DNA of 64,000 bases from Vulcanimicrobiia bacterium (GTDB taxonomy: Bacteria; Vulcanimicrobiota; Vulcanimicrobiia; Vulcanimicrobiales; Vulcanimicrobiaceae), in the NCBI GenBank assembly GCA_025934645.1, contig JAICWY010000007.1:1-64000 (forward strand). The letters are read 5' to 3'. The notes beneath the pieces were generated by a model, which saw nothing but the letters and a program-made list of their open reading frames with translations, ran no database searches and had not been told where the DNA came from. The position numbers and the translations under genes were made by a program. Shown one piece after another: positions 1 to 8,774 of the stretch. Position 1 is the stretch's first letter, and each line of letters opens with the position of its first letter.

Positions 1-158
1 ACAAAAAGTGCCGGATCGAGTCGTGCATGGTACGTGCATATCCAAGGTACGCCTACGCGACACGTTCCTCTATGACCAAAGCCTCCAGGACAAGCGGGGA
101 AGAAGGGCGGCTGGGGATGCGGGGCGCGGGATGCGTGCCTTTTAATTGTCACTTCGAT

Positions 159-272
159 GTCATCGTGAGCGGCGCGTAGCGCTGTCGAACGGGGGCCCGG
201 GTTATGACAAGGGCTTGGGTGGCAGTAGGCCCTCGTCAAGCTCGGGCGTGGTTCGACAGGCTCAGCATGACC
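159..272. repeat. Intergenic repeat copy 1 (TGTCATCGTGAGC...CTGTCGAACG ... GTTCGACAGGCTCAGCATGACC), imperfect terminal inverted repeat
   Basis: Near-identical ~112-114 bp unit seen three times in 1-700; right end reverse-complements to resemble the left end. Confidence 0.85.
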
Positions 273-301
273 GGTGGGGAGGCTTGGCCGCAGTCGCGCC
301 G

Positions 302-339
302 CCGGCTGCGGGCACCGCCGCCGGCTACGGGCACCGCCG
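302..339. repeat. 19-bp tandem repeat x2 (CCGGCTRCGGGCACCGCCG)
   Basis: Two adjacent copies differing at one base, between repeat copies 1 and 2. Confidence 0.8.
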
Positions 340-346
340 CTTGCGT

Positions 347-458
347 TGTCATCGTGAGCGGCGCGTAGCGCTGTCGAACGGGGCCCGAGTTATGACGAGG
401 GCGGGGTGGCAGCAGGCCTCGTTAGGCTCGGCCGTGGTTCGACAGGCTCACCATGACC
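347..458. repeat. Intergenic repeat copy 2
   Basis: TGTCATCGTGAGCGGCGCGTAGCGCTGTCGAACGGGGCCCGAGTTATGACGAGGGC...GTTCGACAGGCTCACCATGACC. Confidence 0.88.
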
Positions 459-559
459 AGACGCGTGATCGGCCGCAGTCGGAGCCGTGAGGCCGGCGAA
501 GGGGCGCCCCGAGCCCTTCGATGTCAAGATGAACGGCGGGCTCCGCCCGCACCTTTCGG

Positions 560-671
560 TGTCATCGTGAGCGGCGCGTAGCGCTGTCGAACGGGGCCCG
601 AGTTATGACGAGGGCTGGGTGGCAGCAGGCCTCGTCAGGCTCGGCCGCGGTTCGACAGGCTCACCATGACC
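560..671. repeat. Intergenic repeat copy 3
   Basis: Almost identical to copy 2 over its full length. Confidence 0.88.
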
Positions 672-722
672 AAATGTGAAGTAGGCCGCAACCAGGCCTG
701 AGGTAGTCGGTACGTCCTAAAG

Positions 723-764
723 TGTTCCACGTAGAACTTCTGCCGCAATGTTCCCCGTAGAACA
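723..764. promoter_or_regulatory. Pair of parS-like sites: TGTTCCACGTAGAACT (723-738) and TGTTCCCCGTAGAACA (749-764)
   Basis: Near-palindromic 16-mers resembling parS (TGTTNCACGTGAAACA), immediately downstream of rsmG where parAB commonly sits. Confidence 0.5.
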
Positions 765-778
765 TTCGGGCTGTCGCC

Positions 779-1459
779 CTACAAGCAGAGGGGGCGCTTC
801 TCTGGTACGCCCGGGCGGCGCGGGAATCGTTGGGGGGTTGTTGTGACTTTGCGGATGAGGAGTACGCGGCGGTCGCCTTCTAGCAGAACTTCCTCGGCGA
901 GCTCCGCGCCGAGCATCGGGGCGGCGTCGGCGACGGCGTTGCGCTCGCGGCCGTCCATCTTGCCGCGCTGGAGTACTGCAAGGCCGCCGATCTTTAAAAA
1001 GGGGATGACGAGTTCCAACACCGTGGGCGCGCTCGAGACGGCTCGGGCGGTCGCGCAAGCGAAGCGTTCGCGGAGGTCCGGGTCGCGGCCGGCGAGCTCG
1101 GCACGCTGTGGAATAACCTGTCCATAAAGTTGCAGCTGCCCGAGCGCCGCCTCCAAAAAGGCGGCCTTTTTGGTCACCGACTCCACTAAAGTGACCGGAA
1201 CTCCCGTTGCAATCGCGAGGGGAATGGCCGGAAGACCGCCGCCGGAGCCCACATCGAGCAGCGGGGCATCGACGTATCGAGCTATACTCAGGCTGTCGAG
1301 AAGATGTGGAATTAATTCCGCCGGGGCCTCTGCGCCGGTCAGATTGAACTGCCGGTTTGTCTCTAAGAGAAGGTCGCCGTAATGCGCGAGCCGGTCGATC
1401 AGATCCGGCGCAACGCCGGCTTCCGAGAGGCGCGCCGCGAGATCGGCCCGCGAGTCCAA
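779..1459 (-). CDS. rsmG: 16S rRNA (guanine527-N7)-methyltransferase RsmG/GidB
   Basis: LLDVGSGGGLPAIPLAI SAM motif, RQFNLTG motif; adjacent to mnmG. Confidence 0.93.
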   Translation of the reverse strand: MDSRADLAARLSEAGVAPDLIDRLAHYGDLLLETNRQFNLTGAEAPAELIPHLLDSLSIARYVDAPLLDVGSGGGLPAIPLAIATGVPVTLVESVTKKAAFLEAALGQLQLYGQVIPQRAELAGRDPDLRERFACATARAVSSAPTVLELVIPFLKIGGLAVLQRGKMDGRERNAVADAAPMLGAELAEEVLLEGDRRVLLIRKVTTTPQRFPRRPGVPEKRPLCL

Positions 1460-1460
1460 A

Positions 1461-3329
1461 TTAGACTACCGCCGGCTGTACCGGCGGCTCCCGGTGTACG
1501 TACAGGCTCAGAATCGCGATGTCGGAAGGTGTTACGCCGGGAATCCGGCTCGCCGCCCCGAGCGTTCGGGGGCGTTGCCTCGAGAGTTTCTCGCGCGCTT
1601 CACGCGAGAGTGCGACGATCGCATCGTACTCTAGCGCCTCCGGAATGCGCACCGCCTCGCTCTTAGCAGCCTTTTCGACCGCGAGCTGTTGACGGCGGAC
1701 GTAGCCTTCGTACTTGACCTCGATTGCGACCCGCTCACCCATGTCGGGAGAAACCTCCGGCAGAAAGGGCGCAATATCACCAAACGTGAGCACCGGACGC
1801 CGCAAAGCGTCGGCTGCAGTTGCGCCTCCCTCGAATGCTTCCCCGGCAATCTGCCGAACGCCGATGCGCGTGGACTTCGCCTGGTCCATTCCTCTCATCA
1901 GCGCGCCCTGCCGCGCCTCGTATGCCGTCCACTCGGCATCCTGAACGAGGCCCACCCCTCGTCCGAGCGGCGTAAGGCGCGTGTCCGCGTTGTCGTGCCG
2001 CAAGATCATGCGGTGCTCGGCGCGTGAGGTCAGCATGCGGTACGGCTCGTCCACGCCTTTGGCGACGAGGTCGTCGATCATCACGCCGATGTAGGCATCG
2101 CTTCGCTCCAAACGCAACGGCTCACGGCCTTGCGCGGCACGCGCCGCATTGATGCCGGCGATCAACCCCTGCGCCGCCGCTTCTTCATAACCGGACGTGC
2201 CGTTGATCTGCCCGCAATGATACAACCCCGTTACGCGATGCGTCTCCAGCGTGTCGCGCAGTTCCGTCGGCGGAACCATGTCGTACTCAACCGCATAGCC
2301 CGCGCGCAACATCACGACGTCTTCCAAACCCGGAAGCGTGCGCAGCATTTCAATTTGCACTTCCGCCGGCAGCGATGTCGAAAAGCCGCCGACGTACCAC
2401 GTGGGTTCGTCCCAGCCTTCGGGTTCGATGAAGATTTGATGCGACGGATTATGCGCGAATTTCACGACTTTATCTTCGATCGAGGGACAATAGCGCGGCC
2501 CGATGCCCTCGATCAAATCCAAACCGTACAACGGCGAACGATGCAAGTTCTCGCGCACCAATTCGTGCGTGCGCGCATTGGTTTCCGTGATGTAACACGG
2601 CAGCTGCGGCCCCGCAAATTTTGCTTCGCTTGTATAAGAAAATGGAAGCGGAACCTCGCTGGGCATTTGCAACTGCATTGCAGAAATAGCAACGCTGTTG
2701 CGATCGATCCGCGGCGGCGTACCCGTCTTTAACCGCTGCGTCGGAAAGCCGAGCGAACGCAGCGCATGCGCGAGTCCGATCGCCGGCGCTTCACCGAACC
2801 GTCCTTCGGCTTGCACCACGTCGCCGCGGAAGGTTTTGCCGCCCAAGAACGTGCCGGTGGCGAGAACGACGCGGCGCGCGTAATACGCCGCACCGTCCGC
2901 GCATGTAACGCCGCGGACCTCACCAGCAGAGACGATCAGCCCCTCGACCAAGCCGCGGACGATCTGCAAATTCGGCTGGGCACGGAGCGTCTGGATCGCG
3001 AGACGCGCGTACTCCGGCTTGTCGGCTTGCGCGCGAAGCGCCCGCACCGCGGGCCCCTTCGATTCGTTCAAAAACCGCGAGTGCACCGAGCAGCGGTCGA
3101 TGATGCGCGCCATCTCGCCGCCCAGCGCGTCAATCTCGCGGACCAGCTGGCCCTTCGCGCTGCCGCCGATGGACGGATTGCAAGGAAGCGTGCAGATCCG
3201 GTCGGGATCGCCCGTGAGGAGCAGCGTCGGCACGCCGATGCGCGACGAGGCCAAAGCGGCTTCGACGCCGGCATGGCCGCCGCCGACGATGATGACGCCC
3301 GCGTCGTCCGCGCGGAGAGGCTGGTTCAC
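1461..3329 (-). CDS. mnmG: tRNA uridine-5-carboxymethylaminomethyl modification enzyme MnmG/GidA
   Basis: [24 protein letters not shown] motif, [21 protein letters not shown]. Confidence 0.97.
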   Translation of the reverse strand: MNQPLRADDAGVIIVGGGHAGVEAALASSRIGVPTLLLTGDPDRICTLPCNPSIGGSAKGQLVREIDALGGEMARIIDRCSVHSRFLNESKGPAVRALRAQADKPEYARLAIQTLRAQPNLQIVRGLVEGLIVSAGEVRGVTCADGAAYYARRVVLATGTFLGGKTFRGDVVQAEGRFGEAPAIGLAHALRSLGFPTQRLKTGTPPRIDRNSVAISAMQLQMPSEVPLPFSYTSEAKFAGPQLPCYITETNARTHELVRENLHRSPLYGLDLIEGIGPRYCPSIEDKVVKFAHNPSHQIFIEPEGWDEPTWYVGGFSTSLPAEVQIEMLRTLPGLEDVVMLRAGYAVEYDMVPPTELRDTLETHRVTGLYHCGQINGTSGYEEAAAQGLIAGINAARAAQGREPLRLERSDAYIGVMIDDLVAKGVDEPYRMLTSRAEHRMILRHDNADTRLTPLGRGVGLVQDAEWTAYEARQGALMRGMDQAKSTRIGVRQIAGEAFEGGATAADALRRPVLTFGDIAPFLPEVSPDMGERVAIEVKYEGYVRRQQLAVEKAAKSEAVRIPEALEYDAIVALSREAREKLSRQRPRTLGAASRIPGVTPSDIAILSLYVHREPPVQPAVV

Positions 3330-3383
3330 AATGCTCTATTCTAGCAGGCCCTGGAAGGGGGCCCGCGGCGAAAAAGCATTCCA

Positions 3384-3710
3384 ATGAAACACGCTCTATC
3401 GAACGTCTGCATCGCCGTTGCGTTTACGCTCTTGCTCGGCCAAATTACCGACAAGACCACGGGCCAGCCGCTGCACGGCGTTCACCTGGACTTAAGTCAA
3501 GGCGGCGCGACTCTGCACGCCATCTCGAGCGATGACGGCCGGTTTAAAATACGCGGCGTGAAGCCCGGGACGCACACGCTGCGCTATTGGTCCGCCGATG
3601 TGCCGCCGCGCACGCTGTCCATCGCGATTCGCGGCGCAAAAACGCAGATCGGCATTACCGCCTGCAGCACCACGCTGGACTACAGCTGTGCGGGGCCCGG
3701 CGGCATGTAG
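3384..3710 (+). CDS. Small secreted protein with carboxypeptidase-regulatory-like (CnaB-type) domain
   Basis: Signal-like N-terminus; GQITDKTTGQPLHGVHLDLSQGG...DDGRFKIRGVKPGTHTLRY. Confidence 0.6.
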   Translation: MKHALSNVCIAVAFTLLLGQITDKTTGQPLHGVHLDLSQGGATLHAISSDDGRFKIRGVKPGTHTLRYWSADVPPRTLSIAIRGAKTQIGITACSTTLDYSCAGPGGM

Positions 3711-3717
3711 CGGACGG

Positions 3718-4164
3718 TTAAGCGTCGTCCCCGCTCAGCGCCGCATACACCAGACCCGCCGTAATACCGCCGGCGGTGTACAGCAAGACTGAGAGCGCGG
3801 ACGTTATGCCGTTGCGCGAGGTCGTTTCCGCCGTGAAGCCCATCGGCCCCGGAAGCACGACGGCGCCAATGCCTGCGGCCAGGCCGAGAAGCGCTCCGGT
3901 CATCAGCGCGTTTTCTTTGCCGGCCGCTACGCACGCGAAGTATGCGCCGTTGGAGATCAAGTCCGCCGCCAGCGTGGTGCCGTAGAGCGCACGGCCTTTG
4001 GGTCCATCCACCCCGAGCGACTTCATACCGCGTGCGATGCCCTGCATGCCGAGAAGATCGACGCGCGGTGCATCGGGAGTCGAGCGCCGCACGACTTCGT
4101 GCAAAACGTTCGTAACGACCGCACCGGCAGCGCCGGCAGAACTCGCTTTTAACATGGCGTTCAT
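3718..4164 (-). CDS. Hypothetical small membrane protein
   Basis: Several hydrophobic helices; start chosen at MNAMLKASSAG inside the longer ORF. Confidence 0.5.
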   Translation of the reverse strand: MNAMLKASSAGAAGAVVTNVLHEVVRRSTPDAPRVDLLGMQGIARGMKSLGVDGPKGRALYGTTLAADLISNGAYFACVAAGKENALMTGALLGLAAGIGAVVLPGPMGFTAETTSRNGITSALSVLLYTAGGITAGLVYAALSGDDA

Positions 4165-4270
4165 GAGTGCATGTGTACCCGAGAAAACGCGCGGCGCGTG
4201 TCCGTGCGCACCGTTGCCCGCTCCCCGGCACGACGAGCGTGCGCGGATCTTGCGGGTAGCATGAACCGCT

Positions 4271-4594
4271 ATGTATACATCAGATCCGATGTCGCAACGC
4301 AGCGACGATACGACCCGGAGCATGCAAGGCTCCACGCAAAACGCCGCGGAGGCTACGCGCAACGTCAGCGAACCGATGGAGCGCGGCCTTGGCAACGAAC
4401 CCGCAAACTCCCTGATCCGTACAATCTGCCTGGCGGCAGCAGGCGGCGCGATTCTAGGATCGCTCACCATGCAGATCATGGGCCGCAAACATGAATCGCT
4501 CTTCGTCGGACAATGGGCGCCGACGTTCATCGCGATCGCGCTCTGGTATCAGATCGTCAAATCACAACGACAACAGGAGCAACCGCGCTGGTAG
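4271..4594 (+). CDS. Hypothetical small membrane protein, two predicted TM helices
   Basis: ORF with TM-like stretches IRTICLAAAGGAILGSL and APTFIAIALWYQIV. Confidence 0.5.
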   Translation: MYTSDPMSQRSDDTTRSMQGSTQNAAEATRNVSEPMERGLGNEPANSLIRTICLAAAGGAILGSLTMQIMGRKHESLFVGQWAPTFIAIALWYQIVKSQRQQEQPRW

Positions 4595-4597
4595 CGC

Positions 4598-5950
4598 TTA
4601 TTTCCCGATACAGAAACGCGCGAAGATCCCGGTAAGCAATTCTTCGGTAGCGGCATCGCCCGTAATATGTCCCAGCGCGGAAAACGCGGCCTGCAAATCG
4701 CCGGAGATGAGATCGCCGGGATCTCCGCGCTCCAACGTTTCGCGCGCCGCGTGCAACGCCGTGAGCGCCTCACGCACCGCATCGAGCTCCACCAGCGACG
4801 CCAAATGCGGACGCTCCAAATCCGGCAACGCGCCGCCCCAACCGGCGTGTGCGATCGCTTCGCGAATCGCTTGCAGCGTCGCATGCTCGCGCACGCTTCC
4901 CACGACGGCATCCCGCTGCGTGTGATCCGGATGCACGCCGAGATCGGCTTTATTTAAAAACAGCACCCGCGCGCGCTGCGCGGTTTCCGCTACAATTGCG
5001 CGCGCCTCGTCACCGAGCGGCGCCGACCCATCCAACACGACGATCGCAACGCGCGCGCTCTCCAGCGCCCGGCGCGTCCGCTCGATTCCGGCCGCCTCCA
5101 AACGATCCGCATGCTCGCGAATGCCCGCGGTATCGATCAGCCGCACTTGCACGCCATCGACCGAAATCGATTCCTCAATCGTATCGCGCGTAGTGCCGGC
5201 AATCTCCGAAACCAGCGCACGATCCTCACCGAGCAGCGCATTCAAAAGCGACGACTTCCCCGCATTCGGCGGCCCGACGATCGCCACGGGCACGCCTTCG
5301 CGCACCATCCGTCCCGCTTCACCGGAACGCAGCAGCCGTTCCAACTCGCAAATCACATCACCGAGCCGCGAAATCAAGCCATCGCGATCCGGTTCGGGCA
5401 CCTCATCCGGAAAATCAATAGCGCCCGCCAGTTCTTCCAACACCTCGGCAATGCGCGCGCGCAGCTCCCGCACTTCACGCATGAGCCCCCCGCCCAGATT
5501 CGCCAGCGCCGCGCGCGCCGCCGATCGCGACTCCGCCGCAATCAAATCCGCAACCGCAGCCGCCTCGTGCAGATCGAGCTTCCCATTCAAAAACGCCCGC
5601 CGCGTAAACTCGCCGGCGGTCGCATACCGCGCCCCACACGCCACCGCCGCACGCATCACTTCCCGCGCAACGACCGGCGACCCATGCACCTGAAATTCAA
5701 CCGTATCCTCACCCGTATACGAATGCGGAGCACTCGAAAAGATCACGACTCCCTTATCGATCGCAACCCCATGCTCGTCAACAATCTCCCCATACAAAAC
5801 CCGGCGCGGCTCGATCTCTCCACGCGATCGAAAAAGGCGCCCCGCCAACGCGCGCGCCTCTTTCCCGGAAACCCTAACGATCGCAATCGCCCCCACCCCC
5901 GCCGGCGTAGCCAACGCAACGATCGTATCCCCACCACCAAACCCATTCAT
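4598..5950 (-). CDS. mnmE: tRNA modification GTPase MnmE/TrmE
   Basis: MNGFGGGDTIVALATPAGVGAIAIVRVSG, GPPNAGKSSLLNALLGEDRALVS, C-terminal CIGK; the ORF track's upstream start at 6019 runs into an inverted repeat. Confidence 0.96.
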   Translation of the reverse strand: MNGFGGGDTIVALATPAGVGAIAIVRVSGKEARALAGRLFRSRGEIEPRRVLYGEIVDEHGVAIDKGVVIFSSAPHSYTGEDTVEFQVHGSPVVAREVMRAAVACGARYATAGEFTRRAFLNGKLDLHEAAAVADLIAAESRSAARAALANLGGGLMREVRELRARIAEVLEELAGAIDFPDEVPEPDRDGLISRLGDVICELERLLRSGEAGRMVREGVPVAIVGPPNAGKSSLLNALLGEDRALVSEIAGTTRDTIEESISVDGVQVRLIDTAGIREHADRLEAAGIERTRRALESARVAIVVLDGSAPLGDEARAIVAETAQRARVLFLNKADLGVHPDHTQRDAVVGSVREHATLQAIREAIAHAGWGGALPDLERPHLASLVELDAVREALTALHAARETLERGDPGDLISGDLQAAFSALGHITGDAATEELLTGIFARFCIGK

Positions 5951-5995
5951 ACTTCTATAACTTGCGATCTTGCAGCGCGATCCCAATCTTCGCTT

Positions 5996-6157
5996 TGCGG
6001 TTTTGCGCGGGACGGCCATATGCCGCCCGGGGGCGTTTGAGAATTTTGCGAAGCCATGGATGGCGAGAGCAAAATTTCAACCGAGTAGCCCTTTTCGCAC
6101 GATGCGAAAAGGCGGACGTCCCCCGGGCGGCATATGGCCGTCCCGCGCAAAACCGCA
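5996..6157. repeat. Long intergenic inverted repeat: 38-bp perfect arms (5996-6033 / 6120-6157) flanking a nested hairpin (6091-6111)
   Basis: TGCGGTTTTGCGCGGGACGGCCATATGCCGCCCGGGGG and its exact reverse complement; inner CTTTTCGCA-CGA-TGCGAAAAG. Confidence 0.92.
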
Positions 6158-6170
6158 GAACGCAGCAACC

Positions 6171-6773
6171 TTAGCGCGGAAAGATCACAACCCGCCGCTC
6201 AGGTTCGGCGCCTTCAGATTCCGTGCGAACCATCTCATTCTCCGCCAGCGCCAAATGCACGATCTTGCGCTCCGACGGCAGCATCGGCTCGAGCTTCTGC
6301 GGCTTCTTCTCGCGAATGCACCGCTCGAGCACCGAAAGCGCCAGCGTCTTGAGTTGATCCGCGCGGCGCGCGCGATACCCCTCGGCATCGATCGTGTAAT
6401 ACCGGCGGTTATTCTTCACGCCGGCGTTCAGAATGTTGTTGAACACCAGGTTCAGCGCTTCGAGCGTATTGCCGTGGCGGCCGATCAGCATCGCGAGATC
6501 CGGCCCGGTCACTTCGAAGTACTCGCCTTCGGGACGCGGCACGTACTCGATCTCGGCGTGCGGCACGCCCATGCGCGAGAGAATCTCTTCGAGCAGATCG
6601 CGCGCGGGCTTGGCATCTTCGGGAAACTCGTGCTTGGAGCGTGACGTTCGCGGGCCGCGTCGCGGCTGCGGGGCGCGGGGGCGCCGGCCGCCGTTGCCGC
6701 CACGTCCGGGAATATCGCGATCGCGAATATCGGGCGGTTGCTGGTCTTCCAATTCGAAGTCGTCTTCGAACAT
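6171..6773 (-). CDS. jag: Jag/KhpB RNA-binding protein (KH + R3H)
   Basis: LIGRHGNTLEALNLVFNNI KH core and ERKIVHLALAENEMVRTESEGAEPERRVVIFP R3H; adjacent to yidC. Confidence 0.9.
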   Translation of the reverse strand: MFEDDFELEDQQPPDIRDRDIPGRGGNGGRRPRAPQPRRGPRTSRSKHEFPEDAKPARDLLEEILSRMGVPHAEIEYVPRPEGEYFEVTGPDLAMLIGRHGNTLEALNLVFNNILNAGVKNNRRYYTIDAEGYRARRADQLKTLALSVLERCIREKKPQKLEPMLPSERKIVHLALAENEMVRTESEGAEPERRVVIFPR

Positions 6774-6775
6774 CG

Positions 6776-7648
6776 TTATCGTTTCGCGCCTTTCTTTTTC
6801 TTTGCGGGAGTCTTCGGCGAACCGGTTTGCGCCTGCGGTTTCGCGGCGCCGTTGGGCGCGATCGCTTTTGCGGGCTTGGCATCCGCCGGGATATCGGTGA
6901 TGGCGTGTTCGTTGTCGAGCACGCTGAGCGGCTGATGGTAACGCTTGAGCAGATAGAACTGCTGCGCCATGGTGAACGCGTTGTACGAGAACCAGTACAG
7001 CACCATTGCGGACGGCCATTTCCATTGGAAGCCGAAATAGCCGAGCATCAGCGGCGAGAGTATCGCCATAAACTTTTGCGTTTGCGCTTGCTGCGGATCC
7101 GTCGACGGCATCGTCGCGTAGCGCGAGAACAAGTACATGGAGATCATGTACAGCACGAGCAGCGGAAGATCGGGCAGCGCAAGACTGCCCGCCAGAAGCG
7201 GCGCTTTCCACACCGGCAGAACCGGCAGATGCTGCGCGAACGCCGAGCCGACCCACAGCCAATGCTGATCGCTGTAGAGCTGCTTCTGCTGAATGACCGC
7301 GTAGTAGACGCTGATGATGAACGGATACTGCACGAGCATCGGCCAGCAGCCCGCAAGCGGGTTCGCGCCGTTCTTTTTGTACAGCTCCATCGTTTCTTTT
7401 TGATAGCGCTGCGGATCGCTCTTGCCGAATTTCTCTTGCATCTTTTTCAGCTGCGGCGCCAGCTGCTGCATCTTGATCATCGCCATGAACTGCTTGGTGT
7501 TGAGCGGCCAGAACAGCAGCTTCAAACCGAGCGCGAACAGCACCAAACTCCATCCGCGGTTGTGGACGACGAGATTGATGCCGCCGACGATGTAATTTAC
7601 GGCGGTAACGATGGGGTCGAGCCACGATGTGGCCAGAAGGACGTGCAA
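6776..7648 (-). CDS. yidC: Membrane protein insertase YidC
   Basis: LFWPLNTKQFMAMIKMQQLAPQLKKMQEKFG; syntenic position. Confidence 0.95.
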   Translation of the reverse strand: MHVLLATSWLDPIVTAVNYIVGGINLVVHNRGWSLVLFALGLKLLFWPLNTKQFMAMIKMQQLAPQLKKMQEKFGKSDPQRYQKETMELYKKNGANPLAGCWPMLVQYPFIISVYYAVIQQKQLYSDQHWLWVGSAFAQHLPVLPVWKAPLLAGSLALPDLPLLVLYMISMYLFSRYATMPSTDPQQAQTQKFMAILSPLMLGYFGFQWKWPSAMVLYWFSYNAFTMAQQFYLLKRYHQPLSVLDNEHAITDIPADAKPAKAIAPNGAAKPQAQTGSPKTPAKKKKGAKR

Positions 7649-7651
7649 GAT

Positions 7652-7888
7652 CTACCTTTCAGGGTGCGGATGCAGCGACTCGGGGACCGGATCGAACCCG
7701 CCCGGGTGCAAGGGATTACACTTGGCCAGGCGTCTCGCCGCGAGGATACCTCCGCGTATCAGCCCGTGTTTCGCGATGGCGGCCGCCGCGTACTCCGAGC
7801 AGCTCGGGTAGAACCGGCACGCCGGCGGCAGCAGGGGCGAGATTGCCCGTTTGTACAGTTTTAGGAGAAGGACCGCGAGCGTCTGCAT
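7652..7888 (-). CDS. yidD: Membrane protein insertion efficiency factor YidD
   Basis: [35 protein letters not shown]...[13 protein letters not shown]. Confidence 0.95.
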   Translation of the reverse strand: MQTLAVLLLKLYKRAISPLLPPACRFYPSCSEYAAAAIAKHGLIRGGILAARRLAKCNPLHPGGFDPVPESLHPHPER

Positions 7889-8208
7889 CAGGCCAAGGCT
7901 CGGGCCAGTTCGGCACACAGGGTGCGGTACGGCGCCGCGGCCGCGGAGGGCCGGGCGATAACCAGCACGCGCTGGGGCGCCTGACTGGCCAGCAGCTCGT
8001 GCAAACAGGCGCCCAGGCGGCGCCGGACGGTGTTGCGGACGACGGCTTTACCGACGGCCTTGGAAATGGTAAAGCCCACCAGCGGGCGCTTGTCGGCCGG
8101 GTGGGCATCCCCTCGAAAGATTGTCAGGTTCGCGGTGGCGACCCGCCGGCCGCGCTGACGCAGGCGCGCGAAATCCGCGGTGCGGCGCAGGCTGGCGAAG
8201 CGGCGCAT
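7888..8208 (-). CDS. rnpA: Ribonuclease P protein component
   Basis: [22 protein letters not shown]...[21 protein letters not shown]. Confidence 0.93.
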   Translation of the reverse strand: MRRFASLRRTADFARLRQRGRRVATANLTIFRGDAHPADKRPLVGFTISKAVGKAVVRNTVRRRLGACLHELLASQAPQRVLVIARPSAAAAPYRTLCAELARALA

Positions 8209-8342
8209 CAGACGGACAGGTTTTTGCGGCCCTTCTTGCGGCGCGCGTTCAGCACGCGGCGGCCGTTCTTGGTGGACATGCGCTCGAGGAAGCCGTGGAC
8301 GCGCTTGCGGCGCCGGTTATGCGGCTGGAAAGTCCGCTTCAT
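8208..8342 (-). CDS. rpmH: 50S ribosomal protein L34
   Basis: Reverse complement translates to [44 protein letters not shown]; not in the supplied ORF list (44 aa). Confidence 0.97.
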   Translation of the reverse strand: MKRTFQPHNRRRKRVHGFLERMSTKNGRRVLNARRKKGRKNLSV

Positions 8343-8774
8343 GGTGCTCGAAATCTCCTAAGGAAAGGTCGCCGGAACCCGTGCAAAAACGCTCGGGACG
8401 GCACAGCCACCTAGTATAGGGGCAGCTTGTCGGCCGCGTCAAGCCGCATGGCCGGATCCCATTGCTCTCCACACGTGTGGACAACATTGTGGAAATTCCC
8501 TTTGCACAGCTCGCTCGGGTTGCGCGAAACATCCCATTTGACGGCGCTTTTCGCGCTTGTCAAGCCCCGGGGATACATCGCGAAAAGCACGCGAAAAAGC
8601 GCATAAAACCGTGGGTTTCCCACCTGTGGATAAGTGGATAAAAAAGTCCGTAAAATCCGCAGGATAGAGCCCTGATTAAGCCAATTCGCGCCTTCCCACG
8701 CTCGGGCTCTGTCCACAGACTTTTGTCAGTGGGCATGGTTCGAAGCTTCTAGCGACAAGGATTGGAAAACGTAG
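8343..8774. other. Probable chromosomal replication origin (oriC)
   Basis: rpmH/dnaA divergent intergenic region with DnaA-box-like sequences: TGTGGATAA 8625-8633, AGTGGATAA 8633-8641, TGTCCACAG 8710-8718, TGTGGACAA 8476-8484, palindrome TCCACACGTGTGGA 8468-8481. Confidence 0.85.

Noticed and set aside
146-490. 114-aa ORF with internally repeated RCHRERRVALSNG
   Set aside because: Translation of the intergenic repeat copies, not a protein gene.
159-671. Possible CRISPR-like array from three repeats
   Set aside because: Repeats are ~112 bp with irregular spacing and palindromic ends, no cas genes; REP/MITE-like instead.
5970-6644. 224-aa plus-strand ORF over the inverted repeat and jag
   Set aside because: Derived from the long inverted repeat and antisense of jag.
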